Positions 22,546 to 34,993 are shown, numbered from the stretch's first letter. The stretch is DNA of 62,000 nt from Cryptomeria japonica (GCF_030272615.1 NC_081414.1:664607938-664669937); one strand, 5' to 3'. Numbers and translations: made by a program. The notes: generated by a model from the letters alone, not told the origin.

Positions 22546-24150
22546 GCATGATATTCCTTACAATATTAATTGGTGTGATGGAAAGACTATTAACAATAAC
22601 AACTAGAAAGGGTCATCTATAAAAGAGACTCCTAACCCTTTGAAAAAACCTAGTGATACCATGGTTGATGAAAACCCCTAGGACATGTTATGTAATTTAC
22701 CTCATTTCCCTCTATAATGTGTAGTTGCTTAATCTATTTAGGAAGTTGAGACATCCTAAGAAGACTAACACTATAGTTAGTTTAAGGAAGATCATACCAT
22801 CAACATGCTTTCGATCAAGCCATATGTAGTAGAGGATGAATATGCTTACCTTGAAGAAGACATAATAGATGGAGATTTGGATACCAAGAGATAGAGGGGA
22901 AGTGAATGTGAGTGCAACAAATATTTTTTGACAATGAAGACAATATAGTAAAAGATGTTGTCATAAATGTGGCCAATTCAGAAGCCTAAAATGTTAATCT
23001 AAGAAGACCATTAGAAGAAGAGATAAAAGCTATCGAGGTTGTGGTAGTTTCTCAAGCTAGGAGCAACTATCAATTGAGAAATAGGACATTAAATATGGAC
23101 TATAGTAAGCCTAGTAGTCTTTTTATAAAGGAGCATCAGGCCACTGATAAAGATATGCTAATAGCTCAGAGGAATCAAAACAAGAGCAAGGTGCCTAAGT
23201 TCCAGAAGATTCAACAACTTACACACCAAGAGGTTACACGAAATGACAAAAGTGGAGGCTAAAGTTTCTATAAATAATGTTCCTAAGCTTGTAACCTCCA
23301 TCGAGAAGGAAAAGTTTCCCAAGATTGAGGTGAGTAAATCAAATTCCCAATGTGCTCTAGTTTTTCATTCATTTGATATAGATCAGACCTTATCTCAAAT
23401 TAATGTCTCTTTCCCACTACTAGAGATGATGAAAATTGAGGAATATAGAAGTACTACAATGTCTTTGATTGCAGTTGTCTCATGCAAACCTTTAGGACAA
23501 TGCAATATTTCACCTACACTTGAAAAGGTTAATAATCAAGTTAATGATGTTGAAGATGAATTCCTTACAACCCATGGATTTTACCTAGGAATAACCCTAA
23601 CTAAGGGTCCATCCTAATTGATCATTTCTACATCACAATATTGATAAACAATAAGTTAGTAAGAAATTTAATGATTGAATTTGGAGTTGCAATAAATATA
23701 ATGCCTATGGGGATCACAGAAGAGTTAGGATTAAGGGAACTGATAATACCTATGGGAAATGCTATGCCATGGACAATAGGTTTGTCCCAATAATTGGTAT
23801 CATGAAAAATGTGGAGTTGAAACTTGCATCTTTCCTAGAGGTAGCTCATAGGATAGACATCACTATTATTGATATTTCCCCTAGTATGGAATGCTACTCT
23901 CAAGGCAGTGGAAAATAGTTGCAAGTAGAAATGTTTAATTGGACTTGTCTTATGCCACCATACCTGTGAATGGAAAGGATGTTAGTTTAGACCGGGAACC
24001 TTGGTCAACAAAGATAGTTGAGCACATTGACCCCAATTAGATGATTTGCTTCTATGGTGTTGATTTGGGAAACTTTAGAATGGAACCTTCATAACCCCAA
24101 CTGCTAAATATTGATCTAGTTGTAGATAGTACAAAGTGATTAAAAAGGGT
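22546..24150 (+). pseudogene. Element A gag-pol linker and protease remnant
   Basis: Degenerate coding sequence linking gag to pol; open pieces lie at 23041-23262 and 23243-23617. At about 23645-23740 a frame reads LVRNLMIEFGVAINIMPMG, matching the protease neighbourhood of Tat/Athila-type elements, but the catalytic Asp-Ser/Asn-Gly is not preserved (Glu-Phe-Gly). The rest is too broken to assign. Confidence 0.5.
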
Positions 24151-24157
24151 TGTGATA

Positions 24158-24547
24158 AATGTACTTTGATGGTTCTTGCAGTTGAGAAGGATCTAGAGTA
24201 GGTATAATACTCATTACACCTAGTGGGAAAACATTTAAATACTCATTTTTATTATCACTTTAGTGTACAAACAATGTTGTTGAATATGAGGCATTGTTAT
24301 TGGGTCTCAACCTAGTTGTGAAACATGGAATAAAAATGTTAATTGTGTTTGGTGAATCCTAGTTGATTGTCTCATACGTTAGGTCAAAATACTCTTTAAA
24401 GAACAAGAGGTTAAGGTAATACAAGTTTTTTGTATGGGACACCTTAGTTTTTCGATGCATTTTCTATAGATTGGGTAGAAATATAAAAAAAATATCATGG
24501 CAAAATTCTTTGGCTAATGTGGCTTTAAAAGTGATGATATTACTTTA
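24158..24547 (+). pseudogene. Element A extra RNase H, upstream of RT
   Basis: One frame reads MYFDGSCS (first catalytic Asp), GIILITPSGK, CTNNVVEYEALLLGL (catalytic Glu), IVFGES (Asp position now Glu) and NSLANVALK, the pattern of the additional archaeal-type RNase H carried by Tat-lineage Ty3 elements. It contains TGA, TAG, TAG and TAA, each explainable by one C-to-T change. Here it lies between protease and RT, not after the RT-linked RNase H as in element D. Plant elements with this order are, to my knowledge, a known variant. Confidence 0.72.
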
Positions 24548-25675
24548 GTGTGGATCTCTAAAGTTGAAGTTAAAACTATACCTTCAATCCCTTGTAACAT
24601 TTGCAATTGGCAAGTTTTAAATGATGATGATCATTTGCTAAAGTTCCTCCAATGTATAGATCAACATGAGACACATGAGATTGATTTCAATGCATTTGTT
24701 GAAGTTGTTGATGATAAAGACACAATATTTGGGAATGAAGTGGTGCATCTCAAAACCAATAAGATCATAAAAGGTCTTGTAGCACTAGAGATAGTCTTTG
24801 ATGGAAAAGATGACTATTCCATGAATCCTACCCATATCAATAAAGAACAACTAGAGGAAATGAATTTGGGGATTGAAGTATTTCTAAGAAAGTATAGAGG
24901 AAATGAATTTGGTGATTGAAGTATTTATAAGAAAGTATACTTTGGAAAAATGATCAATCGTAAATCATGAAAATGCTTATTGCATTGTCAAGAAAATATT
25001 AGCATGTCTTTGCTTGGTCATACGATGACTTGAAGGATTATAGGGAATATTTGTTTCAACATGAAATCCCTTTGAAGCTAGGTTCAAAGCCTTTCAGATA
25101 GAGGAAAATACCAATCAGCACAACATTGGTACAAAAAATACAAGAAGAATTAGTGAAGCTCAGAGATGGGGGCATAGTCAAGCCTATTAGACACTCTGCA
25201 TGGGTTTCTAACCTCATGTAGATGGCTTCTCAGGTTATAATAGGGTTAAAGTCAAGGAGTCAGAATAATACAAGACAAGGGGTATGTCATTTGACCTAAC
25301 TAATGCTAGAGCAACATTTAAGGAGGCGATGGATGTTGCATTTGTAGACCTTATTAACATTATCATGGTAGTGTATCAAGATGATTTGGCTACTTTCTGC
25401 AAGAAAGCTGAAGATAATTGTTTACACCTTGAAAATATTTTTTCTAAAGTAATTGAATATGGGATTTCCTCGAATCCCCAAAAATGTTATTTTGTTGTAA
25501 TTGAGTGGAAACTTCTAGGACACATGGTTTCTGAAGAAGGGGTTAAAATTGATCCTAATAGAGTAGCAACCATTGAAAAAATACCAATCCCAAAAATAGT
25601 GAATGCTATATAATCCTTCTTTGAACAAATCAACTTTGTTAGGAGATTCATCTCAAATTTTGTAGAGATTATCAA
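24548..25675 (+). pseudogene. Element A linker and reverse transcriptase with deletions
   Basis: 24548-24919 is an acidic linker found upstream of RT in this type of element. RT sequence starts near 24995 and includes a WVSNLM segment (about 25200-25220). The next readable motif is DGFSGYN (about 25221-25241), so the palm region with the first catalytic Asp strand is missing, about 45 codons by comparison with intact RTs. A second short gap lies before MSFDLTNARATF (25284). The catalytic box reads YQDD at 25374-25385 (usually YVDD, YIDD or YLDD). Confidence 0.8.
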
Positions 25676-25741
25676 CCAATCTCTAGAATGTTAAATAAAG
25701 GAGACTAAATAGACTGGAGAACTGAAGTCATTGATGTATTT

Positions 25742-26190
25742 TTGTCTATCAAGAGAGCTATCAAAGAAGTGCTCGTGTTGAAGTCCCTTGAATTTAGTAA
25801 ACCATTTCAAATTTTTTTAGTTGCATCATTCCATACTATTGTTGTAGTTATGCTTCAAAAGAAGGAGGAAGGATATGAGCAACCCATTGCATTATTTATA
25901 AAATCCCTTCAAGCTACCGAATTGAAGTATGAAGTAGCTCAGAAGCAAGCACATGCACTAGTATAAGAAGTGAAAAAAATTAGGCCTTCCTTGGTAGGGG
26001 AAAAAGGTCAATGTATAATGTACATAATGTTGTTGTTATGGATATCTTTGTTCAATACGAGGTAACAAGAGGATGTAGATGGATTAACAAAATTCAAGAG
26101 CAACATTGAGATTCATATTACCAAGTTAGTTATAAGACAAGGAATGGCAAGACTAATGGCTAAAACTAATCTTGAAGTTGCATAGGCCAA
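25742..26190 (+). pseudogene. Element A RT-linked RNase H
   Basis: Readable pieces are PFQIFLVASFHTIVVVMLQKK, QPIALFIKSLQ and LKYEVAQKQAHALV (25742-25966), the RNase H region of Tat-type pol; the first catalytic Asp position is not conserved (Ala/Ser). Sequence after 25966 is heavily decayed up to the integrase. Confidence 0.68.
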
Positions 26191-26194
26191 TAAT

Positions 26195-27477
26195 GTGGAT
26201 ACAAATGAAAACAAGATATTCAGTATCGAAATAAATTCCTGGTATAGTAATGTGGTATGCTTATTGAAGCACATTAATTGCCTAGACAACTTGAAAAATA
26301 ACCAAAAAGGAAATCTAAAGCTCCAAGCACAAAGGTATGTTCTCATTAATGGTGACCTTTTTTGGAAAGATAGGGATTTTATATTGCTATATTGCTTAGA
26401 TGAGTGTCAAGAAAGGCATATTTTGAAAGAGATGCACAAAGGGGTGTGTGGTGGTCACTTAACTTCCAATACTACTACTCATAAGATCTTGAGGGTAGGT
26501 TATTATTGGTTGACACTTTTTGCTGACACTCACAACTATGTTACAAAATGTGTAGCTCATGTCAATAGTTCTTAGGTAAATTGAAATATGAGGGAACATT
26601 TCCTCTAAGAGCCTTGTAGGTAGAACCTTCTTTTCATCAATGGGGAATATCTTTTGTAGGGGAGATAACTAAGAGTTCGAGTGGAGGACATAGGTGGATC
26701 TTACTTGTCACTATTACTTCACCAAATGGATAGAAGCTATTCCTACTAAGTAGGCAACTAACAAAGTAGTCATCAACTTCTTGATGGATAATATATTGAC
26801 CAAATCTAGAGTTTTTACTAGGTTGATCATGGACAATTTCATGTATTTTAGGTCTGGGAAGCTTCAATATTTTTATGATTCTTATGGTATAACCATCTCT
26901 TTTATGCCACCTTATCATCCATAGGGTAATGGCCAAGTTGATTTTAGCAATAAAACTATCATGAAGATCATTAAAAGAACGCTTGAGAAAAATAAAGGGC
27001 CTAGGACTCTAAGTTGAGATTAGCATTATGGGCATATTGTCATGTAATTGTGAAAAAGGCAATAGATAAATCCCTATTTGAGCTCATTTATGGAACTCAA
27101 GCTAAGATACCCATAAAAACTTTTTACTAATGTATAAATACATCCAAGAAGAGGATACTGATATTCTTACACTTCTAGAGGAAAGAATGGAGTAGCTAGA
27201 AAAACTTGATGAGATCGGAAATGATGCTGGCCAATAAGCCAAATATCTCTTTGACAAAAGAACTATAGAAAGGAAATTTGAATTAGGTGACATGGTATTG
27301 ATGTGGAATGCCATAAATCAAGAGAAAGGAAAACATGGAAAGTTTGAATCCCTTTAGATTGGACCATATGTCATCACAAACAAAAATGGTCAAGATTCTT
27401 ATTATCTACAAAACACAGAAGGTGAAGTTCAGGAACCTCTAGTGCATGGATAATTCCTGAAGCACTTCTTTGTATAA
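26195..27477 (+). pseudogene. Element A integrase
   Basis: 26195-26575 carries the zinc-binding part (EMHKGVCGGHLTSN, ILRVGYYWLT, KCVAHV) with an altered final Cys pair. The catalytic core from 26580 to about 26960 is present only in pieces across frames. The C-terminal region with LALWAYCHV, PFELIYGTQAK-like sequence and a GPYVI-type barrel segment ends at TAA 27475. No intact DDE triad can be read. Confidence 0.72.
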
Positions 27478-29296
27478 TATTTCCTCCATGTGCAATATTT
27501 AGTGTACATATTTTTATATATTCTTGCATGCATTTGGTTTTGCCTTTTTTTTTGTCTGGTCTACCCCTCGTAGGTGTTTCTAGATCCTTACCTTGATTAG
27601 AACGATCAACCATCCCCAATTGAAGCCACTATTGGAACTATAAAATTTCTCATTTAAATGTGAATGTAACTCTGTGAAAGAGACCTTAAATTTCTTTATA
27701 ATTTTTTTGCCCTTGTTTTATTCTAATTTGCTGCTGACTTGCAATATCCCATTGCAAGTCACTTAGCTATGTTTAAGGGTGTTTTAGCCATCGAGTTTAC
27801 TAACCCCAATATTATCTCTCTATGTTTTTATCATTTTAATTTTTCCTAAGTTTTTAGTGCTTTGAATGTTTATTATTCCCTAGCACATGGCCCCTCGAGC
27901 CCTAAAAATGTCTTAACAAAGTGTCAAAATCTCACATGTAGAATAAGTCACTTACGTGATCCTCATTGTTGAGGCTTGCACTAGTCACTAAGTGCCTTTC
28001 CATGACCCAGTGACCCAACAATGGAGCTCTTCATGTCTTGGGATAAGTGGGAAAGGCTTACCAGTGAAGCTTTAACTATAGTTCCAGGTGCTCATTGAAG
28101 TGCCAATGATCTAACGATGGTGCACTATAGTCACATGCACAAAGCAGTCAATTGGTTGAGCCTTTGTTGGTTGTTGGTTGCTCTTTTGTGACCCAACAAC
28201 TAGCGATGAAAATAAATGAGCATTTTAACAAGCATGGGCAAAGGTCACCAGTGAGGCTTTTGTGTGTGATTGAGTGCTCCTTTTTATCCCAATGATCTAA
28301 TGATGGAGTGTGGAGCGAGTTGGTGGGATTGGCATATAATGGTGATAAGGTCATCGGTGAGACTTTATTGTGTCAATGGACACTCAAAATTGGCCTAATG
28401 ACCTAGTGATAGATAGAGACAAAGATGGTACTGCATGAGCCTGTTGTTGGGACCTAGCTAAACATTGAAAAATGACCCAATGATGTAACACAAACTTCAC
28501 AAGGCCTTATCAAGGGAGCTATGTATATCGTTGGACACCTTTCAATGCCCCAATAACTTAATGATGCTATCAATGCACACAATAAAAGTTTATTGCTCAA
28601 AGGTATGCACATCTCCAATTCTCGTGCCCTCCTTTGACCCAATGATCCAATGATATCAATGAGACAAAAGGGGCAACTCATTGGGAATATTTAAATTTCA
28701 CTGATGATTGTTGATTTATCAAATTAATGGATGAGATTCAAACCAAGATACTTGCTTTACTGGAGTTCACATGAGTGAGCATTGATGAACAAAGTTGGGC
28801 AATTTAAGTCAATTTTTTTAATCAATTAAGTCATAAAAAACAATTGTTGATTTCCCTAAGACTTGACAGTGAGCAACATTGAGTTACCAAGCATTTGGTG
28901 GTGAGAAGATTGAGTTCTTTCAAAAGTTCGAAATAGAGTGCACTTCTCGTGAAGGAGGAAGTCTTGAATTCTATTATACTTTGTTTTCATTGTGATTATT
29001 CTTTGTGATAATTAGGATTCTGTAAGATTGAAGTCTAGGGTTTGCTAGAAATTGTTCACCATAATTGAGAACTTTGTCCGATTTAAACTTAAAGGAAGGC
29101 ACTCTAGTGTTTTGTTTACCATAAGAGGCTTTAGTGTATTCTATCACTCCAGAGAAACACTAGTAGAATGACATGTTTTTTTGTAAACCCCTCCTCAAGT
29201 GAAATCCAAGAGGCAAAAGAAAGAAATATAGTTCAATTAAGATTTGATCGTCCAACTTCCTAGCTTGGTTGCAAGGCCATGATAGTCAATCCCACT
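27478..29296 (+). other. Element A 3' non-coding region
   Basis: Follows integrase and precedes the accessory ORF. It contains a degenerate array with about 90-bp spacing (27960-28690, listed separately); otherwise I see only scattered stops and no recognisable motif. Open frames up to about 80 codons on the minus strand are not supported. Confidence 0.55.
27960..28690. repeat. Degenerate tandem array, about 90-bp spacing
   Basis: Eight relatives of the word CCCAATGATCTAATGATGG occur near 28012, 28102, 28190, 28297, 28391, 28475, 28549 and 28637, spaced 74 to 107 bp. Several are followed by CACCAGTGAGGCTT or a relative. It is an old minisatellite in the 3' region of element A. Confidence 0.7.
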
Positions 29297-31046
29297 ATGG
29301 AAATATTTGAGGATGTTCAAAGTGACCTTGGGGATGCCTGTAATCCCTTGCATGTTTATGACTTATTTAAATATCACTACAAGAAGATACACAGGGAAAG
29401 ACCAATGTGTAACCCTTAGAGATTGAATTTGGGAGGGTCGGTGGTACTGAATGTCCTAGCCATGTCTTAGAGAGAAAATCAATTTGTTATCCTGATGGGA
29501 CTTAATTCATGAAGATCGTGAGATAATACATTTGTCAAGTGTTTGGGGTGTATTCAAGTTATGACCTTAGATTCAATCTAGAAAACAGTCTTGACAAATA
29601 TCATAGATGTAAGAACGACTACAAGAGAAAATGGATTCCACATCACAGGCTAAGAACTCAGGATGGATGCTTAAGGGTTTTCTAGGATACATATAAGACA
29701 CCCTTCTCTATGAAATTGTTTGAAGAATATTATGAGTATACATAATACTTTGTGTACCAAGTTTTGGGCAAGGATGCCCACATAAATATGTTAACTATCC
29801 TCATGATTCTTGTTGCTGATGTTCAACTCGTTGTGATGCTAGACCTTTTGATTATGCATATTTTCTTTCAAATGAGATTAATAGAGGCCTTGCTTCTATC
29901 AAAAATAATAATTATATTATTATCTTCAAACATTATTCATTATTAATGCACCTCATTTTGTTTAGAGGATGGAAAAACAACATTTGGAAGTTCCCATTAA
30001 GGCTTGTAGATGAAGATCATGATGGAAATATATGTCCAATTCAAACGTGGAAAACCATATGGGACTGAAGGTGTGATAGGGCTCATTATTTAGATTTTGA
30101 TGAATTATTTATGAAACAAATTTATATGGAATTAGGTCACTCATGGGATTACAAGTTATCCCCCACAATTCAAAAATTTCTTGGACCCAAGGACAAAGAA
30201 ACCAAGATACAAATTGATCATAACTAGGTCAACTAGTATGCTTTCAGTGATTATACCAAGATTAGAGTGTTTTATTTTGAGGGAGCTCCATGTCTATTGC
30301 CCATCACTGTGCTAGACATAATTGCATTATTAGATATTATGAGATAAATTGCAAATTCAAATCATTTGCACTTCAAGATTCAACACAAACATTCCTTTTT
30401 GCCTACAACTTTGAAATTTGGAGACTTCTGAGTTATTGCATTTGAGGATATCCCCTCATTAAGTCAAAAATCACATATTATGGAATGCCCTTTGGTGACA
30501 CTAGGATTCATTTTGATCCCAAAGGTTTTATTGATGAAAATAAAACTGCACAAGACTTAAGTGGATATTTTCATGAACAATACTTTCATGATGATATAAT
30601 AAGGAACTGTAAATAAGACCATGTTGCAAGAAGGATTGACATATATAATAAGATCATGGCAGCTGAAAAGTGGAGAATAGGAACCATGTGTCGTTATTGA
30701 AACTTCTAATTAACTGTCTGACAATGTACATCTTACTAGCCAAAATTTTGTTTCTGATGATGCTTTTATACATTCTCCTGAATTCCAAGCATTTATTCTT
30801 GAGTATAAGGGAAGACAATTAAGAGAACAAGAGAAGAATATTAGCCTAGAAATGCATCCACAAATATATAAGAAATTGGAAGATGAAGTGGATGAGGAGA
30901 TGAAAGAAATGACCCCAAGAAACGGAAGAAGATTATTGCAAGAAGGAGTCATCCTAAGTTTAACCGAATGGGATATTCGCTCAGTCACAGATTTTGACAA
31001 TTTAAGGAGCAATCATAAGTGGCCATGGGTGTCTATCGAAGAGTGA
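29297..31046 (+). pseudogene. Accessory ORF of element A, unidentified
   Basis: About 580 codons of protein-like sequence, sense to pol, between integrase and the 3' LTR. It starts at ATG 29297 (MEIFEDVQSDLGDACNPLH), changes frame near 29400-29530 and near 29788, and then stays in one frame for most of 29790-31046. Readable blocks include FDYAYFLSNEINRGLASI, HYSLLMHLILFRGWKNNIWK, PIQTWKTIWD, MELGHSWDYK, and an acidic C-terminal part EVDEEMKEMTPRNGRR (about 30888-30935) ending at TGA 31044. Stops inside fit mainly single C-to-T changes. I do not recognise the family. Extra ORFs between pol and the 3' LTR are known in some plant Ty3 elements; a captured host gene is the alternative. Confidence 0.6.
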
Positions 31047-31402
31047 AGAAAATGTGGTATCCTCTACGTGCATTTAAATATGCCAATCTTCTCAATATCT
31101 TGTGCGCAATGTTTATTTTTCTTTGCTCGCCAATATTTCAGTTAAGATGGTCTGCGCCTGCAAGTTGGCTGGAAGAAATCAACATCAACAAGCTTTGCAG
31201 TTTTATTTTCAAATTCCCTCCAACATCAACTAAATATTTTTCTGTATGAGAAATGTACAGATACTTTTATAGCATGTTTTTAGTTACAAGGTAAATGAAA
31301 TCAAATTTTACCACGTGTACCAATTGATCTGAAACTTGTTGCTCCCTTAATTTTATAAAAGGGGAAACATGATCATTGGGAAAGGGTTTTGAAATAGTCA
31401 TT
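31047..31402 (+). other. Element A tail with possible polypurine tract
   Basis: AT-rich non-coding sequence before the 3' LTR. GGGGAAAC at 31361 and ATTGGGAAAGGG at about 31376-31387 are the only purine runs suitable as a polypurine tract; the second lies about 15 bp from the inferred LTR start. Confidence 0.4.
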
Positions 31403-32227
31403 TGGGCAGGAACTAGCTTACATGTAGTTTGACTTTGCTATGGTAATGAAATGCAATTTGTAGAGAATTTTGTATTTATGATATTGTATCAGTTATTTTG
31501 AACTATCAATGAGAATATGTTTCAGGATTGTCTCTGATTTGTTTCATCTTATTCATATGAACCAGTATGTTAAGGATGTATTAGTTTGTATCTGTATTTT
31601 TTCTGTGAATAAGTAATGAATTTCATGGGTTTCTTTCAAGGAGAGACTTAAATTCTGTGATCACATTGTAGCGAATATGAAGATATGTGTTGTGATCGGT
31701 AAGTAGAATCCTGAATGCATAATGAATTAACATTTGTGCAATGCATGAATGTTGGGATTAAACATTTGGATTTAAAATCAATTATGGATGTAAATACATA
31801 TGCGGTTTGACACCATTGCCCTGGCAATTAGGCACTAATCTATCATTTATTTAAAATTATTTTAGAAACATCTTAGTGATTAAAACTTCTTTTGATTTTC
31901 TGTTGTAGGAGTAGGTTTAGTTTAAATTTTATTCTCAATTGTTGATGATGTTGAGTCAAAAATGCAGCCACATTCTAAAATAATTAGTTATTTCCATGAT
32001 ATATTTTCATTGGGAGATATCTACTCTATATGCAATATTTACAGATTTGGGTTGAAACTTTAAATATTGTACAGTACACCCACCTAGGTTTAGTAGAGCT
32101 TGAAGAGTAGAAGATTTTTCGATCCTTTGATTGAAATATCATTCACTGGTCACTAATCCAAGCATCCAAGGATTGAAATTGGTTGGTTCATTGGAAATTC
32201 TTGGGCAATCAGTTGAAGTAACCAACA
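31403..32227 (+). repeat. Element A 3' LTR
   Basis: Pairs with 3892-4714 at about 80% identity, ending GTAACCAACA. Similarity between the two copies stops after this point (TGACC here, AATCA after the 5' copy). High divergence indicates an old insertion. Confidence 0.72.
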
Positions 32228-32705
32228 TGACCAATTTCTCTCTACAGATTAGAATGGGGATAGCATGGGAAGTCTACTACAAGATACCCAGGTGATAGAA
32301 GTCATGGATATATTGTCTAAAATATTATACTAGCTCCAAGCATTATAACTGATGCACGTCAGCCACAACTAGACCCCAAGCCCAATGCTCAATGAAACAT
32401 GTATATCATCCTGAAGTAGATGATGAAGCAACAATAATTTATGTGGAGGGGTGCAGATCTATAAGGGTTAAATTGCCTTGACCCATATCTACCGTATTAT
32501 GTATTATGGAGACTTGCAAGGTACATAAGGGTTTTTCCTTGACCCATATTTCTCATAGGTATAGGTTATGACTACTTGATAGTAAGAAATTTTGGTGAAG
32601 AAAAATTTGAAACAATAAATTTACAATTGTTATCACTTGGGTGTGTTGTAGTAGACTTCTCATGTTATCCCCATTCTATTTCTTAGAGAGAAATTAGTTG
32701 TTGTG
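32228..32705. mobile_element. MITE-like inverted-repeat element
   Basis: The first ~70 bp (32231-32300) and the last ~75 bp (32626-32700) are inverted copies at about 85% identity, sharing ATTTCTCTCTA, AGAATGGGGATA and AGTCTACTACAA. Inside, a direct repeat with ATAAGGGTT and CCTTGACCCATAT occurs at about 32460-32495 and 32524-32558. There is no ORF. It abuts the end of the A LTR and no clear target-site duplication is visible, so it may be a MITE or a folded-back duplication. Confidence 0.6.
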
Positions 32706-33907
32706 GTAGAAATAAATAAGATTCTTCGGGATGCTCTTGCATCACTTGTAGTTTAGAAATACTCATCAAGACTAGGTATAAATTTATTGTAATATTTGTT
32801 CATTAGATAATACATTAAGTGTCTAAGTATTTTTGGAGACTCAATTTTTCCATCATGAGGTTTTATTCATAGTATACCTGTTATCTTGATGGTATGTTTG
32901 TCTATTCTTTGGTATTATTAGTTTTGAGTACTAGTTTGCATATTTTACCCTCATAGAGTTATGTGAAAACAATTCTATATGGCTGTAAATTTCCTTTCAA
33001 TTTAGCTATCATAATTCTACTCTTTTGGTTTCTCTTTCTAATCCTAGTTGGAAGGTGTCATGGTCATGTCTAATTTGATACTTGGGAGGATTGTATAGTT
33101 TCTACATAATATAATCGAGTTCACAGCTCTAATTGTTCATTCTATTGCTTTTTATACTCATTGAATCTAATTTTAGTAAAATAAATTTTTATTTTATTTC
33201 AAAGATCATTACAAGACACTATGTAAGTGTTGATTTAAACAACTTAGTTAAATAGACAAACCAAGAAAAAATATGATACCCATATACACTAGAAAATATA
33301 ATTTCAACACATATGTTCAATAAAACTATTTCCTTAAATTTCTACATAAAGTAAATCAATGATGACAATTATGAGAAATTAGAACTGATCCCACTCATTT
33401 AATTACTTAAAGTTAAGTTGTAAATTATTAGTATATTAAAAATGAAGTGTCAAATTGTCCTTAATTAATTAAATAAAGGGCTGATTACAACTAATTAAAA
33501 TAATTGATTAATGATTTAATCAAAAGAGAATCAAAGATTCTCAGAAGGTTTTCTAGTTCTTAAAATCTTATCGATATTGCAATATTTAGTAAATGATTAA
33601 TCAAAACAAGTCTAATTATGCATTTTAGATTTGATAACTAAAACTAGTATCTTGATGAATGATTAAGACATGATGTAATTTACACATATATGATCTAAAA
33701 CAATAAAAACTAGAAATAACTTACACAAAAATTTCATATTATTTTACTACTGATAAATAAAAATAATAATGATGAAATTTATTTCAATAATCTTTATCTA
33801 ATATTTAGATCAATAAAATATAAAAAATAAATAGATTTCTACAAGTTTAATAGTTAATTGAAAAAATACTTTACAAATAGTTTCTTTCCTTTAACTACAT
33901 ATGTTCA

Positions 33908-34053
33908 ATAGTCTTTATTTTCGTAAGAGTCTAGTAGCCCCACTAATTTAACTAAACAAAAGGTAGGCAACATACACTCGATAGTCCTTTTTTTTTGTAA
34001 AAGTTTTGGTAGACCTACTATTTTAACTAAAGAAAAGTTAGACATATAATGTA
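33908..34053. repeat. 73-bp tandem duplication
   Basis: Copies start at 33908 and 33981, both beginning ATAGTC and sharing TTTAACTAAA; about 75-80% identical. Confidence 0.7.
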
Positions 34054-34993
34054 TTCTCTCTAATAAATGAGTGACTAAAAATAATATTACCAATTTTGAG
34101 TGAGTTTATAAGATATTAAATTTTCATTTTAAACCTAAGTTTCATTTAGAGAATATACTAATTAAATAATATATCTTTAAGATATCCTTTATATTAGAAT
34201 TTGTTAGATGTTAGTAGTGGTTTCAAATTTCTATCTTATTTCTATCAAAAGACATTATAAAACATATTTAAGATATTATGTTGGCGAATTAATAGATAAA
34301 TATATAATGATACTTTAACCATATTCTATCAATATCTTTATAATATTATTTTTTCTTTGTTTCACATAACATAAGCACCTTTTAAGTTACTAGGATGTTT
34401 GTATTTCATTCTCCTTTTATTAGATGTAAGGGTGTAGAAGGGTATTAAACATTTAAGATCATTTGTGAGATAGGTTTGAGGGTTTCGGTATTTTTTCTAG
34501 TAGTGGTGAAAACAAGCTTAAGTATATGGTAGTGGTCTTTAAAGGTCATAAAAATGAAATATTTGGTAGGGACGAAGAAGTGGCTATTGAAGTTAGTGTT
34601 AGACATTGCAAGGTTTTGCTCCCCCTTGAATCAAGGGGAGGTGGTGTTCTCTCAAGTTTTATTTTTTAGATTTCTTGGATATTAGTTAATTTATGTATGC
34701 TATTATTTTTGTTTCTTATGCTTTTATGTTTATTATTCATGTAAGATCACTTATACTTATTTTTGAGTCTTTGTAACAAAACACCGTAACATTATCTAAG
34801 AAATTATATTTAGAGGTATTAATTTTTTTTGGTTCCCATCAATTAGTTCTTATTTTACAAATATAAATGTTGGGGTGAATAACATAATCTAATAATACTT
34901 GTCTCTCTTGTAATATTTATTTTGATTATTTGATGATAGGCTTGATGTTTCTCATTTTCATCATTGTAATATCAAAATTAATGAAGAAAACTT

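Larger units (their letters stand above)
3892..32227 (+). mobile_element. Element A: old Ty3/Tat-like LTR retrotransposon hosting nested insertions
   Basis: Two direct repeats of about 825 bp (3892-4714 and 31403-32227, roughly 80% identical by eye, both ending CCAACA) flank decayed gag, protease, extra RNase H, RT, RNase H and integrase, plus an accessory ORF. Element B is inserted in the A leader, with ACATC duplicated at 5046-5050 and 20526-20530. Removing B leaves an element of about 12.9 kb. No clear 5-bp duplication or primer-binding site was found for A, so its outer ends are uncertain by about 20 bp. It is the outermost and most diverged element of the nest. Confidence 0.72.

Noticed and set aside
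33905-34093. Minus-strand 62-codon ORF
   Set aside because: It translates the 73-bp tandem duplication and repeats its own sequence.
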